Shown here piece after piece: positions 19,582-28,793 of a stretch of 64,000 nucleotides of DNA; position 1 is the stretch's first letter; each line of letters opens with the position of its first letter. Under the pieces are notes generated by a model. The model did not search any database, was not told the origin of the DNA, and saw only the letters and a program-made list of their open reading frames with translations. Source of the DNA: Bacteroidia bacterium (GTDB taxonomy: Bacteria; Bacteroidota; Bacteroidia; M30B66). The stretch lies in assembly GCA_018401705.1 (NCBI GenBank), contig JAGYKL010000009.1, forward strand, positions 1-64,000, given 5' to 3'. Both the position numbers and the translations under genes were made by a program.

Positions 19582-20198
19582 TTCAATAATCCTAAAAGCT
19601 GATCCAAAAATCTACTCGCGATATCAGGGCTCAACACTAGTGTAAAAATCATCCCGAACAAACCTCCCCATAAATGGGCATCATGATTAATGTTGTCATT
19701 CGCTTTAGAACCAGCATAAACACTATAACCAACGTAAAGAGCAGCCCAAAGTAAAGCAGGTAAAGGTATTATTCCGTAAAGATAAATCATCATGAATGGA
19801 CCAAAAACCACACTCGAAAACATCACTGCCGATACAGCTCCTGATGCCCCAACAGCATTATACCAATGATCATCTTTGTGCTTACGAAATGTACTAATAG
19901 AAGATAAAATTACAGCCCCGAAATACAATATCAAATACAAAGCAGGCGAAATACTACCAAAGTAATAGCGCAAATTGTTTTCTACAAATTGACCGAAAGA
20001 GTAAAGCACAAGCATATTAATGATTAAATGCATCCAATCGGCATGCAAAAAAGCGTGTGTTATGAACCTGTAATATTGCTTTCGGTGATAAATCATGTAG
20101 GCATTGAATTGATACCTTGCCATTAATTCGGCTCGGTTAAATGCCATAATTGAGAAAGCTGCCGTGATGACAATAATGATGAGGGTAAGTGAAAACAT
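19578..20198 (-). CDS. rhomboid family intramembrane serine protease
   Basis: A 206-residue integral membrane protease with six hydrophobic segments. The catalytic Ser119 lies in GASGAVSAV and the catalytic His175 in DAHLWGG. The HAFLHADWMHLIINM segment provides the conserved His-Asn loop. It cleaves transmembrane helices of substrates; the substrate here is unknown. First gene of a three-gene overlapping unit with the phosphatase and aminotransferase. A perfect TATCTTTG lies four bases upstream of the ATG. Confidence 0.92.
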   Translation of the reverse strand: MFSLTLIIIVITAAFSIMAFNRAELMARYQFNAYMIYHRKQYYRFITHAFLHADWMHLIINMLVLYSFGQFVENNLRYYFGSISPALYLILYFGAVILSSISTFRKHKDDHWYNAVGASGAVSAVMFSSVVFGPFMMIYLYGIIPLPALLWAALYVGYSVYAGSKANDNINHDAHLWGGLFGMIFTLVLSPDIASRFLDQLLGLLK

Positions 20199-20202
20199 TT
20201 TA

Positions 20203-20210
20203 CAAAGATA
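20203..20210 (-). promoter_or_regulatory. -7 element TATCTTTG, 4 bases before rhomboid ATG
   Basis: On the minus strand, TATCTTTG, then TAAA, then ATG. Predicts transcription starting at or beside the ATG. Confidence 0.5.
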
Positions 20211-20252
20211 ACAAGTGAAGTGGGCGATTGTGAAGTTTGTATCTTTTCGGCA

Positions 20253-20867
20253 ATGAATAATAGTTTCACCAATGACGAATGGCAGTTTCTAAACCAGGAG
20301 CTACCAATGAAATTAAAACTGGGAATTTTTAAAAAGCTTGACCAGATTCTCTGGGATACCCATAAATTATTGCTAGAAACGCATGCTGATAAGCTTGCGG
20401 TTTTTCAGGAATGGAGAAATTTACCCATTGGTTCTGCTCGAATATTTAAAGGTGAAAACTATCAAGGTCTACCTTGGATAGCTTTAGACAGTTTCTCTTC
20501 ATATTGTAAAAACAGGACTTTGCTATTCAGAATTCTCATTGTTTGGGGCCAAGGAGCCTTTCTTAATTTTCTTGCAGAAAAGGATGTTGCCAATGCTTTA
20601 GCATCCAATTCATTTGGGTATCACACTTACCTTCCTGTTTTTATATTGAAATCAGAAAATCTTTGGATTCAACATCTTGATTTGAGCCAAGGTGAAATTG
20701 TATTAGAGCCGCAAAAAGCAAAACAGCTAAGACAAGAAACTGGCTATACGCGATTAATTAGCCATATTCCATTTGATAAAATGGATAATTTTCACTCAAC
20801 AGCACTCAACTATTTCGAAAATCAACTTAATTGGATGCAGTTTATTTTGCAGCCCCCAAACGAATAA
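20253..20867 (+). CDS. hypothetical protein
   Basis: A 204-residue cytoplasmic protein that I do not recognise. The ATG at 20253 is preferred over an in-frame GTG at 20220, because the extra 11 residues add nothing and TATCTTTT sits between them as a possible -7 box. No signal peptide or membrane segment. The sequence is rich in aromatic residues (several Trp) and charged helices, with an N-terminal NDEWQFLNQELP segment. It converges with the TPR lipoprotein, overlapping it by 26 bases. Confidence 0.7.
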   Translation: MNNSFTNDEWQFLNQELPMKLKLGIFKKLDQILWDTHKLLLETHADKLAVFQEWRNLPIGSARIFKGENYQGLPWIALDSFSSYCKNRTLLFRILIVWGQGAFLNFLAEKDVANALASNSFGYHTYLPVFILKSENLWIQHLDLSQGEIVLEPQKAKQLRQETGYTRLISHIPFDKMDNFHSTALNYFENQLNWMQFILQPPNE

Positions 20868-21843
20868 GTCCGTTTCTAGCTAGACTAAAACGAGGATCTA
20901 TTTGAATAGACTTCTTGTAAAGGCTAATAGCTTCGTCTTTTTTGCCAGTATTTTCATAACAAACACCTTGCATATAAACTGCAGCTGCATAATTAGGATT
21001 AGCAATTTCGGCAGATTTAAAATGCTCTAAAGCAGAGGAATAATCTCCAGACTCTTCAATTGCGAGATAGCCCAAATTATAGTGAGCATTGGCAAAAGCA
21101 GGATCCAATTGAATAAGTTCTTTAAATACTTCAACAGCCTTTTCTGCTTGATTATTATCTTGATAATACATTCCCAGATTGTATCTGGTAAGGGAATTCT
21201 TTGGGTCAAGCTTAATTGCAGTCTCATAAAAATTCACAGCTCTGGGGTTTCCACTTGCGGCAAACACTAAGCCTAACTGCTCGAATGCCAATAAATAATT
21301 AGGATCTTGTTCAACAGTGGTTAGAAAACTTGAAATTGCTAAAGACGTGTCTCCACTTTCTTTATAGATGATTCCTTTTAAATAATAAGCTTTGGGGTTT
21401 GTCTTGTCGCGCTTGAGCACTTCATTAATCTCATTGATAGCCTCCTGACGCATTTCAACATATAGAAAAAGCTCGGCTAGTTTCATATGTGCATCTTTCG
21501 AATCGGGATTTAATTGAATTGCCTTTTCAAGAGCTTGCCTGGTAAAACGAGTTTGGTTCTTAATAAGATAAATATCACCAAGAGTGAGGTAGTATTCTGC
21601 TTTTGAAGAATCTTGTTCAATGGCATGGATGGCATCGATGAGAGCCGAATCAGATTTGCTTTCTTTAATAAACAATTTAGCTCTTGCATGAAGAGCCTCT
21701 GCATTAAGAGGTTGATCAACAAGTATTTTCTCAACCGCTTCGCGGGATGACAAATCAGATATTTCAGGTTGAGTACAAGAAAAAACCAACACTGCAAAGC
21801 AAAAGGCCGACAATAGCCCTACTTTAGTTTTCAAGGGAATCAT
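20842..21843 (-). CDS. TPR-repeat lipoprotein
   Basis: A 333-residue envelope lipoprotein. The N-terminal signal ends in a VFSC lipobox (Cys23). The rest is a chain of about seven or eight tetratricopeptide repeats (for example AYYLKGIIYKESGDTSLAI, ARYNLGM-type units and YAAAVYMQGVCYENTGKKDE), which form a protein-binding solenoid. Such proteins often act in outer-membrane assembly or as scaffolds in gliding/T9SS machinery, but partners are unknown. A near-consensus TTTCTTTG sits four bases before the ATG. Separated from recA by a terminator. Confidence 0.88.
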   Translation of the reverse strand: MIPLKTKVGLLSAFCFAVLVFSCTQPEISDLSSREAVEKILVDQPLNAEALHARAKLFIKESKSDSALIDAIHAIEQDSSKAEYYLTLGDIYLIKNQTRFTRQALEKAIQLNPDSKDAHMKLAELFLYVEMRQEAINEINEVLKRDKTNPKAYYLKGIIYKESGDTSLAISSFLTTVEQDPNYLLAFEQLGLVFAASGNPRAVNFYETAIKLDPKNSLTRYNLGMYYQDNNQAEKAVEVFKELIQLDPAFANAHYNLGYLAIEESGDYSSALEHFKSAEIANPNYAAAVYMQGVCYENTGKKDEAISLYKKSIQIDPRFSLARNGLIRLGAAK

Positions 21844-21905
21844 TTTACAAAGAAAAACAATTCAAATGATGCATTTGCCGACATTCATTTTTCTTTATCG
21901 CCGAA

Positions 21906-21941
21906 AATAAAAAAGGCTGCATCTCTTGGAGAAATGCAGCC
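21906..21941 (-). terminator. recA terminator
   Basis: GGCTGCAT (21915-21922) and ATGCAGCC (21934-21941) form an 8-bp stem. On the minus strand it is followed by a TTTTTTATT run (21906-21914), directly after the recA stop. The plus side also has a T-rich stretch, so it may work both ways. Confidence 0.85.
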
Positions 21942-21961
21942 CGCAAATTTTTTTTAAAAAA

Positions 21962-22972
21962 TCAAGCGCTTACTGTTGGAGATAGAATTTCACGAATTCT
22001 TCCTTCGATTTCTTCCATCAATTCAGGGTTATCTAAAAGAAGCGATTTAACTGCTTCTCGACCCTGACCCAGTTTAGTGTCTTCATAACTAAACCAAGAT
22101 CCACTCTTCTTAACGATTCCTTTATCAACTCCAATATCAATGATTTCCCCAATGCGAGAAATCCCTTCACCGTAAATGATGTCAAATTCAGCTTGACGAA
22201 ATGGAGGAGCTACTTTGTTCTTTACAACTTTCACTCTCGTACGATTGCCCACGACGACATCCCCGTCTTTAATTTGGCCAATTCGACGTATATCTAGTCT
22301 AATTGATGCGTAAAACTTAAGTGCGTTACCGCCAGTTGTAGTTTCAGGGTTACCGAACATGACCCCGATTTTCTCACGTAACTGATTGATAAATATGCAA
22401 GTACTTCCAGTTCTGCTGATTGTAGCAGTAAGCTTTCTAAGCGCTTGCGACATCAATCTTGCTTGAAGACCCATTTTAGAATCGCCCATTTCGCCCTCGA
22501 TTTCACTCTTAGGAGTTAAGGCTGCAACAGAGTCAATTACTATAATATCAATTGCTCCTGAACGAATTAAATTATCGGCAATCTCTAAAGCCTGCTCTCC
22601 ATTATCTGGTTGAGAAATTAAAAGATTTTCAACATCTACACCTAATTTCTCGGCATAATATCTGTCAAAAGCATGCTCTGCATCAATGATTGCCGCAATC
22701 CCTCCTTTGCGCTGAGCTTGGGCTATTGCGTGAATAGCAAGCGTTGTTTTACCAGATGATTCAGGACCGTAGATTTCTATAATTCTACCCTTCGGAAAGC
22801 CCTGAACTCCTAATGCCATGTCTAAAGAAATTGAACCTGAAGGAATAACTTCCATTAATTCAATTGGATTGTCACCCATCTTCATTATGGTGCCTTTTCC
22901 GTAGGTCTTATCAATCTTATCTATAATAACCTGAAGCGCTTTAAGCTTGTCGGTGTTTACTTCTTTGCTCAT
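21962..22972 (-). CDS. recA: recombinase RecA
   Basis: The 336-residue recombination and SOS-control ATPase. The Walker A motif [25 protein letters not shown], the Walker [11 protein letters not shown] region and the [11 protein letters not shown]2 segment are canonical. The ATG at 22972 (MSKEVNTDK) fits homologues; an extension to 23023 has no support. No recX follows. Its own terminator lies downstream. Confidence 0.98.
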   Translation of the reverse strand: MSKEVNTDKLKALQVIIDKIDKTYGKGTIMKMGDNPIELMEVIPSGSISLDMALGVQGFPKGRIIEIYGPESSGKTTLAIHAIAQAQRKGGIAAIIDAEHAFDRYYAEKLGVDVENLLISQPDNGEQALEIADNLIRSGAIDIIVIDSVAALTPKSEIEGEMGDSKMGLQARLMSQALRKLTATISRTGSTCIFINQLREKIGVMFGNPETTTGGNALKFYASIRLDIRRIGQIKDGDVVVGNRTRVKVVKNKVAPPFRQAEFDIIYGEGISRIGEIIDIGVDKGIVKKSGSWFSYEDTKLGQGREAVKSLLLDNPELMEEIEGRIREILSPTVSA

Positions 22973-23095
22973 GGAATTTTTGTTTACGGTTAATTTTGCC
23001 ACAAAATACGTCAAAAGAATCATCCGTCACGCAGATGTGAATAAAAAATGTTTTACTGACAGATTTAGATGAGTTATTTGAGCAAAAATATTGGA

Positions 23096-23545
23096 TTAAC
23101 GAAGTTGCTCAGTATGATTCTTAGTATCAACCTTGGTGATAACTTTTTCAATGACCCCTTTCTCATCAATTACGAAAGTAGTTCTGTTAACCCCCATGTA
23201 CTCTTTTCCCATAAATTTCTTAAGACCCCAAACGCCATAGGCTTCAGCAACCTTTTTATCTGTATCTGCAATCAGCCTGAAAGGTAAATTCTGTTTCTCT
23301 ATAAATTTAAGGTGCGATTTTTCAGAATCAGGACTCACTCCGATAACATCGTACCCATCAGCCTTGAGGCTTTCATAGTTATCTCTCAAATTACAAGCTT
23401 CGGCGGTGCATCCCGGAGTACTGTCTTTTGGATAAAAGTATAAAACCACCTTCTTCCCCTTATACTCTTCAAGACTTAGCATTTTGCCATTTTCATCAGT
23501 CGCGTTTATTGAAGGAGCCTTATCTCCTGCTTTTAATTCAGTCAT
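23096..23545 (-). CDS. bcp: thioredoxin-dependent thiol peroxidase (Bcp/PrxQ)
   Basis: A 149-residue peroxiredoxin that reduces hydrogen and organic peroxides. The peroxidatic motif FYPKDSTPGCTAEACNLRD contains the peroxidatic Cys, with the resolving Cys five residues later (CTAEAC), the PrxQ arrangement. GVNRTTFVIDEKG is also typical. It is 27 bases from nth and probably co-transcribed with it in an oxidative-damage defence unit. Confidence 0.95.
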   Translation of the reverse strand: MTELKAGDKAPSINATDENGKMLSLEEYKGKKVVLYFYPKDSTPGCTAEACNLRDNYESLKADGYDVIGVSPDSEKSHLKFIEKQNLPFRLIADTDKKVAEAYGVWGLKKFMGKEYMGVNRTTFVIDEKGVIEKVITKVDTKNHTEQLR

Positions 23546-23572
23546 AATATATATTCTATTTTGATTCAGCTT

Positions 23573-24256
23573 TTAAACACTTGCTTTTTCCTTTTGTTCT
23601 TGAAATTTCTGCACCTTTCCATACTTCTTCTCAAAATAAGCACAAGCCTCAGTGATTCCACATTTTTCGCATTTCGGAGTTCTTGCCAAACATATATATC
23701 TACCATGCAAGATCAGCCAATGATGAGCTTTGGGAATCAGGTCATCAGGGATATGTTTCACTAATTGCTTCTCGGTTTGTAATGGATTTTTAGCACTTCG
23801 GGTTAATCCGATTCTGGCTGAAACTCTAAAAACATGAGTATCAACCGCCATAGCAGGTTTATTAAAAACAACCGAGGCAATTACATTGGCCGTTTTGCGA
23901 CCTACTCCAGGAAGCTTAATCAATTCTTCTATGCTGGAAGGAACTACATTATTAAAATCGCCAACCAACATTTTGGCCATTCCATACAAATGCTTTGCTT
24001 TATTGTTTGGGTATGATATTGAGCGGATGTAAGAAAAAATCTCATCTGCACTTGATGATGCCAATGTTGTCGCATCAGGATATCTTTCAAATAATGCAGG
24101 TGTTGTTAAATTCACCCTTTTATCTGTGCATTGAGCTGATAATATTACTGCAACTAACAATTGATAAGGGTTCTCGTACATCAGTTCTGTTTCGGCAACA
24201 GGCATATTATTGCTAAACCAATTGATTATATACTCATACCTTTCTTTCATTCTCAT
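23573..24256 (-). CDS. nth: endonuclease III
   Basis: A DNA glycosylase/AP lyase that removes oxidised pyrimidines. The helix-hairpin-helix LPGVGRKTANVI includes the catalytic Lys, and VDTHVFRVSARIGL has the catalytic Asp. The C-terminal [4Fe-4S] ligands are C-x6-C-x2-C-x5-C in CLARTPKCEKCGITEAC. ATGs at 24256 and 24250 are both possible; a further TTG was rejected. It precedes bcp in the same direction. Confidence 0.96.
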   Translation of the reverse strand: MRMKERYEYIINWFSNNMPVAETELMYENPYQLLVAVILSAQCTDKRVNLTTPALFERYPDATTLASSSADEIFSYIRSISYPNNKAKHLYGMAKMLVGDFNNVVPSSIEELIKLPGVGRKTANVIASVVFNKPAMAVDTHVFRVSARIGLTRSAKNPLQTEKQLVKHIPDDLIPKAHHWLILHGRYICLARTPKCEKCGITEACAYFEKKYGKVQKFQEQKEKASV

Positions 24257-24261
24257 AGTAC

Positions 24262-24298
24262 AAAAAAACAAAATCCCGGAAGGCGAACCTCCCGGGAT
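24262..24298 (-). terminator. terminator after the small anti-sigma-like gene
   Basis: ATCCCGG (24273-24279) pairs with CCGGGAT (24292-24298), with inner AGG/CCT and a CGAA loop; a T-run follows on the minus strand (24262-24268). Confidence 0.8.
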
Positions 24299-24321
24299 GT
24301 CAATAAAAAAACAAAACCAAA

Positions 24322-24591
24322 CTAGTTTAACACAACCCCAAAAGAACCACCAGTTGAGGAAGACTTTACAATGTGTAACGAAGCTGAATAATTTAGCAAA
24401 GAAGAAACCACCGATGATGGTGCCGCTTCTGCCGTTTTATCCATGATTGCTTTCATTTCCAAAATTTCCTGCAGCTCAAGCTGCAAATGTCCGCATTCTA
24501 ACAATTCTGCCTCAAATTCTAATGATTCCGCGGCAGTCATTTCATTGTATGCGAATCGAATTAAATCTTCAGATGTAAAAATTTTATGCAT
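24322..24591 (-). CDS. small anti-sigma-like hypothetical protein
   Basis: An 89-residue acidic protein. The start EDLIRFAYNEMTAAES resembles short Bacteroidota proteins that look like the N-terminal domain of anti-sigma factors (helical, E/L-rich), without zinc ligands or a membrane segment. The ATG at 24591 gives this usual N-terminus; a longer form to 24681 adds an unlike basic stretch. The C-terminus ends in an unusual Ser/Gly run (SSSTGGSFGVVLN). No sigma factor is next to it. Function unknown. Confidence 0.65.
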   Translation of the reverse strand: MHKIFTSEDLIRFAYNEMTAAESLEFEAELLECGHLQLELQEILEMKAIMDKTAEAAPSSVVSSLLNYSASLHIVKSSSTGGSFGVVLN

Positions 24592-24750
24592 AGGCTTATT
24601 TACTAATTTGAAACAAAAACGAATGCCCGATTTAAATATTGTTGACGGTCTAAAAATATTCTTTGATGACAATTTTTTCATGTAAGTACTTAGTGAGAAA
24701 TGAAATTATGACCGTATTGAAACTTAGTATATTGCAGAACTTATTATTAA

Positions 24751-27700
24751 ATGCTAAATCTACTACGCACTCTTTTCATTTCTTTGCTTTTGGTATTCTC
24801 CTTGGGTTCGCAAGGACAAACCAACCAGCTAACTTTTGAGCGTATTTCGAGCCAGAAATGGCTGTACCAAAGAAACATCACCTGCGTAACGCAGGATTCT
24901 AAGGGTTATTTATGGTTTGGCACGAATAACGGCTTGTACCGATTTGATGGATATTCTATTCGTGAATTCAAGCATGATGCTCACAATACTAACACAATTA
25001 ACCACAACAATGTTAATTGCATTTATGCCGACAAGTCTGGGATATTGTGGATAGGCACTTGGGGTGGTTTGAGCAGGCTAGACCCTTCAAGCGGAGCTTT
25101 TACCAGATATAAGTATGACCCGAGAAATATCAAGTCTCTTTCAAATAATGATGTTAGGGCAATTGATGAAGACCTCGACGGAAACCTTTGGGTAGGAACT
25201 TTTGGAGGAGGACTAAATAGATTTAACCGACTCACCGGAGAGTTTACTGTTTTTCAATTCTCTAAGCAAAACGCCGGAAGTATCTCAAGTAACTACATAA
25301 ACACACTTTCACGAGATAGAAAGGGCGATATTTGGGTTGGTACAAGAAGAGGCATTAATAAGCTTGAGCCAGAAAATGCTCGCTTCACTAGTTATCAGAG
25401 CATGAGCGATGAGAATGAAGAGCAAGCTTCGGCAAATATCTCATGCATCTTTGAAGATAAAAACGGAGCTATTTGGTTTGGCACCTTTGGAGGAGGCTTA
25501 TTGCAACTCGACAGAAGAAACGGCAAGCTTCTTAGCTATATGCACGACCCTAAGTCGTCTGCATCAATCTGTAATAACACTATCAATTCTATTGTAACCG
25601 ACAACGATAACCAACTTTGGATTGCTACACCAGAAGGCATAAATATTCTTGATTTAGAATCTGGAAACCTGCAATTGGTTCAAAACAATCCAGATAATCC
25701 CGGAAGCCTTCAAAATAATGATGTACGACTGCTTTTTAAAGATAAAGCCGAAATCATTTGGACTATTAGCGCAGAAGGAGTTTCAATATACTCTAAACTT
25801 TCTGGAAGATTCAGGAAATTTCAGCGTAATCCCAACGAGGATAATAGTCTTTCCTCAAATATTATAAATGCTTTCATTGAAGAGCCTGATGGAACAATTT
25901 GGATTGGTACCAGAGAGGGCCTTAACCGCTTCAACCGTAAAACAAGAGAATTTAAAACCGTTATTCTTGAATCAAAAGTGAAGGGTTTATCTGTGAGCAA
26001 TGAAATAAAGTCTTTGCTTATTGATTCTAAAGGCCGGTTTTGGATAGGCACAACAAACGGACTAAGCCTCTTTAACCGGGAAACAAATAAAGTAGAGGTT
26101 TTCCGATACGACCCGGCAAATGCAAACAGCCTCAATAATGAAATCCATACGATTTTCGAAACTCGTAATGGAGAGATATGGTGCGGAATTAGAAGGGGTT
26201 TGGTGAAATTCGACACAGAAACTGGCTATTTTACTTTGCATAGGCCTGACCCATTGGTTTCTGACAATCAGATTTCTAATAGTGTTTACACTATTTTAGA
26301 AGACCGGTTTGGGAATTTTTGGGTAGGAACACTTGGAGGTGGATTAAGTGAGTTCAACCGTGAAAATGAAACCTTTAAACGATTTAAGAATAACCCCAAC
26401 GACTCTTTAAGCTTATCGCATAACTCTGTTATTTCTCTTCACGAAGATCAGTTTGGCTTCTTTTGGGTGGGCACCTACGGTGGAGGTTTAAATCGGGTAG
26501 ATAGAAAATCCGGGCGCTTCATCAATTACACTGCTCGGAATGGTTTGCCTGATGATATCATCTACAGTATTCTGGAAGATAGCAATGGAAACCTCTGGAT
26601 GAGCACAAATACTGGACTGGTAAAATTCGACACAAAAAGTAAAACATTCAGAAATTATGATGTGCTAGATGGTTTACAAAGTAATGAGTTTACTATAGGT
26701 TCTGCACTTGAATGCAAAAATGGGGAAATGCTTTTTGGAGGTATTTCTGGATTCAATATGTTTTATCCTGATAGCATTCAAGAAAACAATTACATCCCTC
26801 CTACTGTAATCACACGATTTAAAGTACTCGATAAAGAAGTTGTTCCAGGCTCAGAAGCTATAGAACTAGCTCACAATCAAAATTACGTAACCTTCGAATT
26901 TTCATCACTTAGCTATGCTTTGTCAGATAAAAATCAATTTGCCTACAAACTTCAAGGTTTCGATGAAGATTGGGTTTTTAGCGGGAATCGTCGATTTGTC
27001 TCTTATTCTAATTTAGGCCCCGGAGAATATACCTTTCAGGTCAAAAGCTCCAACAGTGATGGTTTATGGAATGAAAGTGGCAGCACACTAAAGCTTATCA
27101 TAGAGCGCCCATTTTGGAAAACATGGTGGTTCATATTAATATGTGTTCTTGTATTTATAGGCCTTCTCTATCTGGCATTAAGGCTAAGGGTTAGAAACGT
27201 AAATATTCAAAATCAGGTACTTGAAGAAAAGGTTAAACTAAGAACCTCTGAGCTTGAAAAAGCAACTGAAGAGGCTCAAGCAGCAAAAGAAGCTGCGGAA
27301 AAAGCAAGTCGCTCAAAATCTGGGTTCCTCGCAAATATGAGTCATGAAATCAGAACTCCACTCAATGGGATTTTAGGTTTTACTGACCTGCTCATAAGAA
27401 ATGAGCCCGCAGAAGATGACAAAAAGTATCTAGAACTCATTCGTTCTTCGGGCGATACTCTTTTAAATCTCCTGAGTGACATTCTCGATTTGAACAAGAT
27501 TGAGCAAGGCAAATTGAGCATTGAGGCTATACGCTTTAATTTTATTGAAGCAGTTAAACAGACTCTCGTTCCATATCAATATAGGTCAAATGAAAAGGGT
27601 TTACAGTTTCATGTGAGTTTTGATGAAAGAATTCCCAAGCTGGTGCTTGGTGATCCGACTCGTATTAAGCAGTTAGTTATTAATCTTGTCTCAAATGCAA

Positions 27701-28461
27701 TTAAATTCACCGAAACTGGTGGAATATCTGTTGAGTTCAAACTTGAACAGGAAATTAAAGGAGAAGAAGAGTTTTTTACACTTATCGGGGTTGTTACCGA
27801 TACAGGTATTGGGGTGCCAGAAGATAAGCAAGCATTAATCTTCGATAGCTTTACACAAGCTGATGGTTCATTTACCCGTAAATACGGGGGAAGTGGACTA
27901 GGTTTATCTATTGTAAAGCAGCTACTTAAACTCATGAAGGGTAGCATTAAGCTCGAAAGTCCAGCACCTGAACTACATTTTGAATCTGCAAACCCGGGAG
28001 CAACATTTACATTTAGATTAGAACTTCAGGCTCAGGCTTCTGAAGATGAAAGCAATGAAACGAATAATTCTAATGGTCAAGCAGATAATTTCCACTTTGA
28101 TGAGAATTACCGAATTCTACTTGTTGAAGACAATAAGATTAATCAATTACTTGCAATGACCATTTTGCAAAACTTTGGTGCTGAAGTAATTACTGCCGAT
28201 GATGGTAGCCAAGGAGTTGAAAAAATGAAAGCGGAGGATTTTGATTTAGTACTCATGGATGTTCAAATGCCAGTTATGAATGGTTATGAGAGCACGGCTG
28301 CAATGAGAGCAATGGGCATTCAACTTCCAATCATAGGTTTAACAGCTAATGTGTATAAAGAGGATATAGAGAAGTGCATAGAATCTGGAATGAATGCGCA
28401 TTTAGGTAAGCCTTTCACCGAAGCTACTTTGTTTAAAGAACTAAAGAAGTGGCTAGATTAA
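24751..28461 (+). CDS. propeller/Y_Y_Y hybrid sensor histidine kinase with receiver
   Basis: A 1236-residue hybrid two-component protein. A signal peptide (MLNLLRTLFISLLLVFSLGSQG) precedes a periplasmic double propeller of about 14 units, each ending in a motif such as LWIGTWGGLSRLD. A Y_Y_Y domain (AYKLQGFDEDWVFSG) follows. One membrane helix (WWFILICVLVFIGLLYL) leads to a coiled linker, the HisKA domain with NMSHEIRTPLNG, a HATPase domain (DTGIGVPEDKQ; GGSGLGLSIVKQL) and a receiver with its Asp in LVLMDVQMPVMNG. Unlike classical HTCS proteins there is no C-terminal AraC DNA-binding domain, so it must signal to another regulator. Such sensors in Bacteroidota often sense glycans, but the ligand is unknown. 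Confidence 0.93.
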   Translation: MLNLLRTLFISLLLVFSLGSQGQTNQLTFERISSQKWLYQRNITCVTQDSKGYLWFGTNNGLYRFDGYSIREFKHDAHNTNTINHNNVNCIYADKSGILWIGTWGGLSRLDPSSGAFTRYKYDPRNIKSLSNNDVRAIDEDLDGNLWVGTFGGGLNRFNRLTGEFTVFQFSKQNAGSISSNYINTLSRDRKGDIWVGTRRGINKLEPENARFTSYQSMSDENEEQASANISCIFEDKNGAIWFGTFGGGLLQLDRRNGKLLSYMHDPKSSASICNNTINSIVTDNDNQLWIATPEGINILDLESGNLQLVQNNPDNPGSLQNNDVRLLFKDKAEIIWTISAEGVSIYSKLSGRFRKFQRNPNEDNSLSSNIINAFIEEPDGTIWIGTREGLNRFNRKTREFKTVILESKVKGLSVSNEIKSLLIDSKGRFWIGTTNGLSLFNRETNKVEVFRYDPANANSLNNEIHTIFETRNGEIWCGIRRGLVKFDTETGYFTLHRPDPLVSDNQISNSVYTILEDRFGNFWVGTLGGGLSEFNRENETFKRFKNNPNDSLSLSHNSVISLHEDQFGFFWVGTYGGGLNRVDRKSGRFINYTARNGLPDDIIYSILEDSNGNLWMSTNTGLVKFDTKSKTFRNYDVLDGLQSNEFTIGSALECKNGEMLFGGISGFNMFYPDSIQENNYIPPTVITRFKVLDKEVVPGSEAIELAHNQNYVTFEFSSLSYALSDKNQFAYKLQGFDEDWVFSGNRRFVSYSNLGPGEYTFQVKSSNSDGLWNESGSTLKLIIERPFWKTWWFILICVLVFIGLLYLALRLRVRNVNIQNQVLEEKVKLRTSELEKATEEAQAAKEAAEKASRSKSGFLANMSHEIRTPLNGILGFTDLLIRNEPAEDDKKYLELIRSSGDTLLNLLSDILDLNKIEQGKLSIEAIRFNFIEAVKQTLVPYQYRSNEKGLQFHVSFDERIPKLVLGDPTRIKQLVINLVSNAIKFTETGGISVEFKLEQEIKGEEEFFTLIGVVTDTGIGVPEDKQALIFDSFTQADGSFTRKYGGSGLGLSIVKQLLKLMKGSIKLESPAPELHFESANPGATFTFRLELQAQASEDESNETNNSNGQADNFHFDENYRILLVEDNKINQLLAMTILQNFGAEVITADDGSQGVEKMKAEDFDLVLMDVQMPVMNGYESTAAMRAMGIQLPIIGLTANVYKEDIEKCIESGMNAHLGKPFTEATLFKELKKWLD

Positions 28462-28541
28462 TTTTCGCCTAATGGCGGATACATGACTTATTAAGATCAG
28501 AATAAAAGATTAATATTTAATAGAAAATTAAGGCGATTGAA

Positions 28542-28549
28542 TATCTTTG
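28542..28549 (+). promoter_or_regulatory. -7 element TATCTTTG upstream of tRNA
   Basis: A perfect TAnnTTTG followed by CGCCC, about 70 bases upstream of the tRNA; likely promoter element, no convincing -33 box. Confidence 0.4.
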
Positions 28550-28618
28550 CGCCCTGTTTGACCTGCAATAGATTTATATTGTATCAACCAGAAAAAGGGT
28601 TTTTCACTCTTTTAGAAT

Positions 28619-28690
28619 GGCCTCGTAGTTCAATGGATAGAATAGAAGTTTCCAAAACTTTAGATACAGGTTCGATTCCTGTCGAGGCTA
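28619..28690 (+). tRNA. tRNA with CCA anticodon on an arginine-type body
   Basis: A 72-nt cloverleaf folds completely: acceptor GGCCTCG with CGAGGCT (a G-T pair at 1:72), D arm GTTC/GAAT with loop AATGGATA, anticodon stem GAAGT/ACTTT with loop TTCCAAA, variable AGAT, T arm ACAGG-TTCGATT-CCTGT, discriminator A. CCA is not encoded at the 3' end. The anticodon (28652-28654) reads CCA, which decodes UGG (Trp). But the D-loop GGA with A20, the AGAT variable loop and A73 are those of bacterial tRNA-Arg, and a CCT anticodon would be expected there. It may be a mutated tRNA-Arg, a pseudo-tRNA or a divergent tRNA-Trp. Confidence 0.75.
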
Positions 28691-28793
28691 CATTCTTTAA
28701 TCAGGTCAAGTTAAGGCTACTCGTTTTACTTACAGTAACCAAATTTTATTTTCTAGCTTTATACTTGTTCTTAAGTAAACAAGCAAAACTCAA

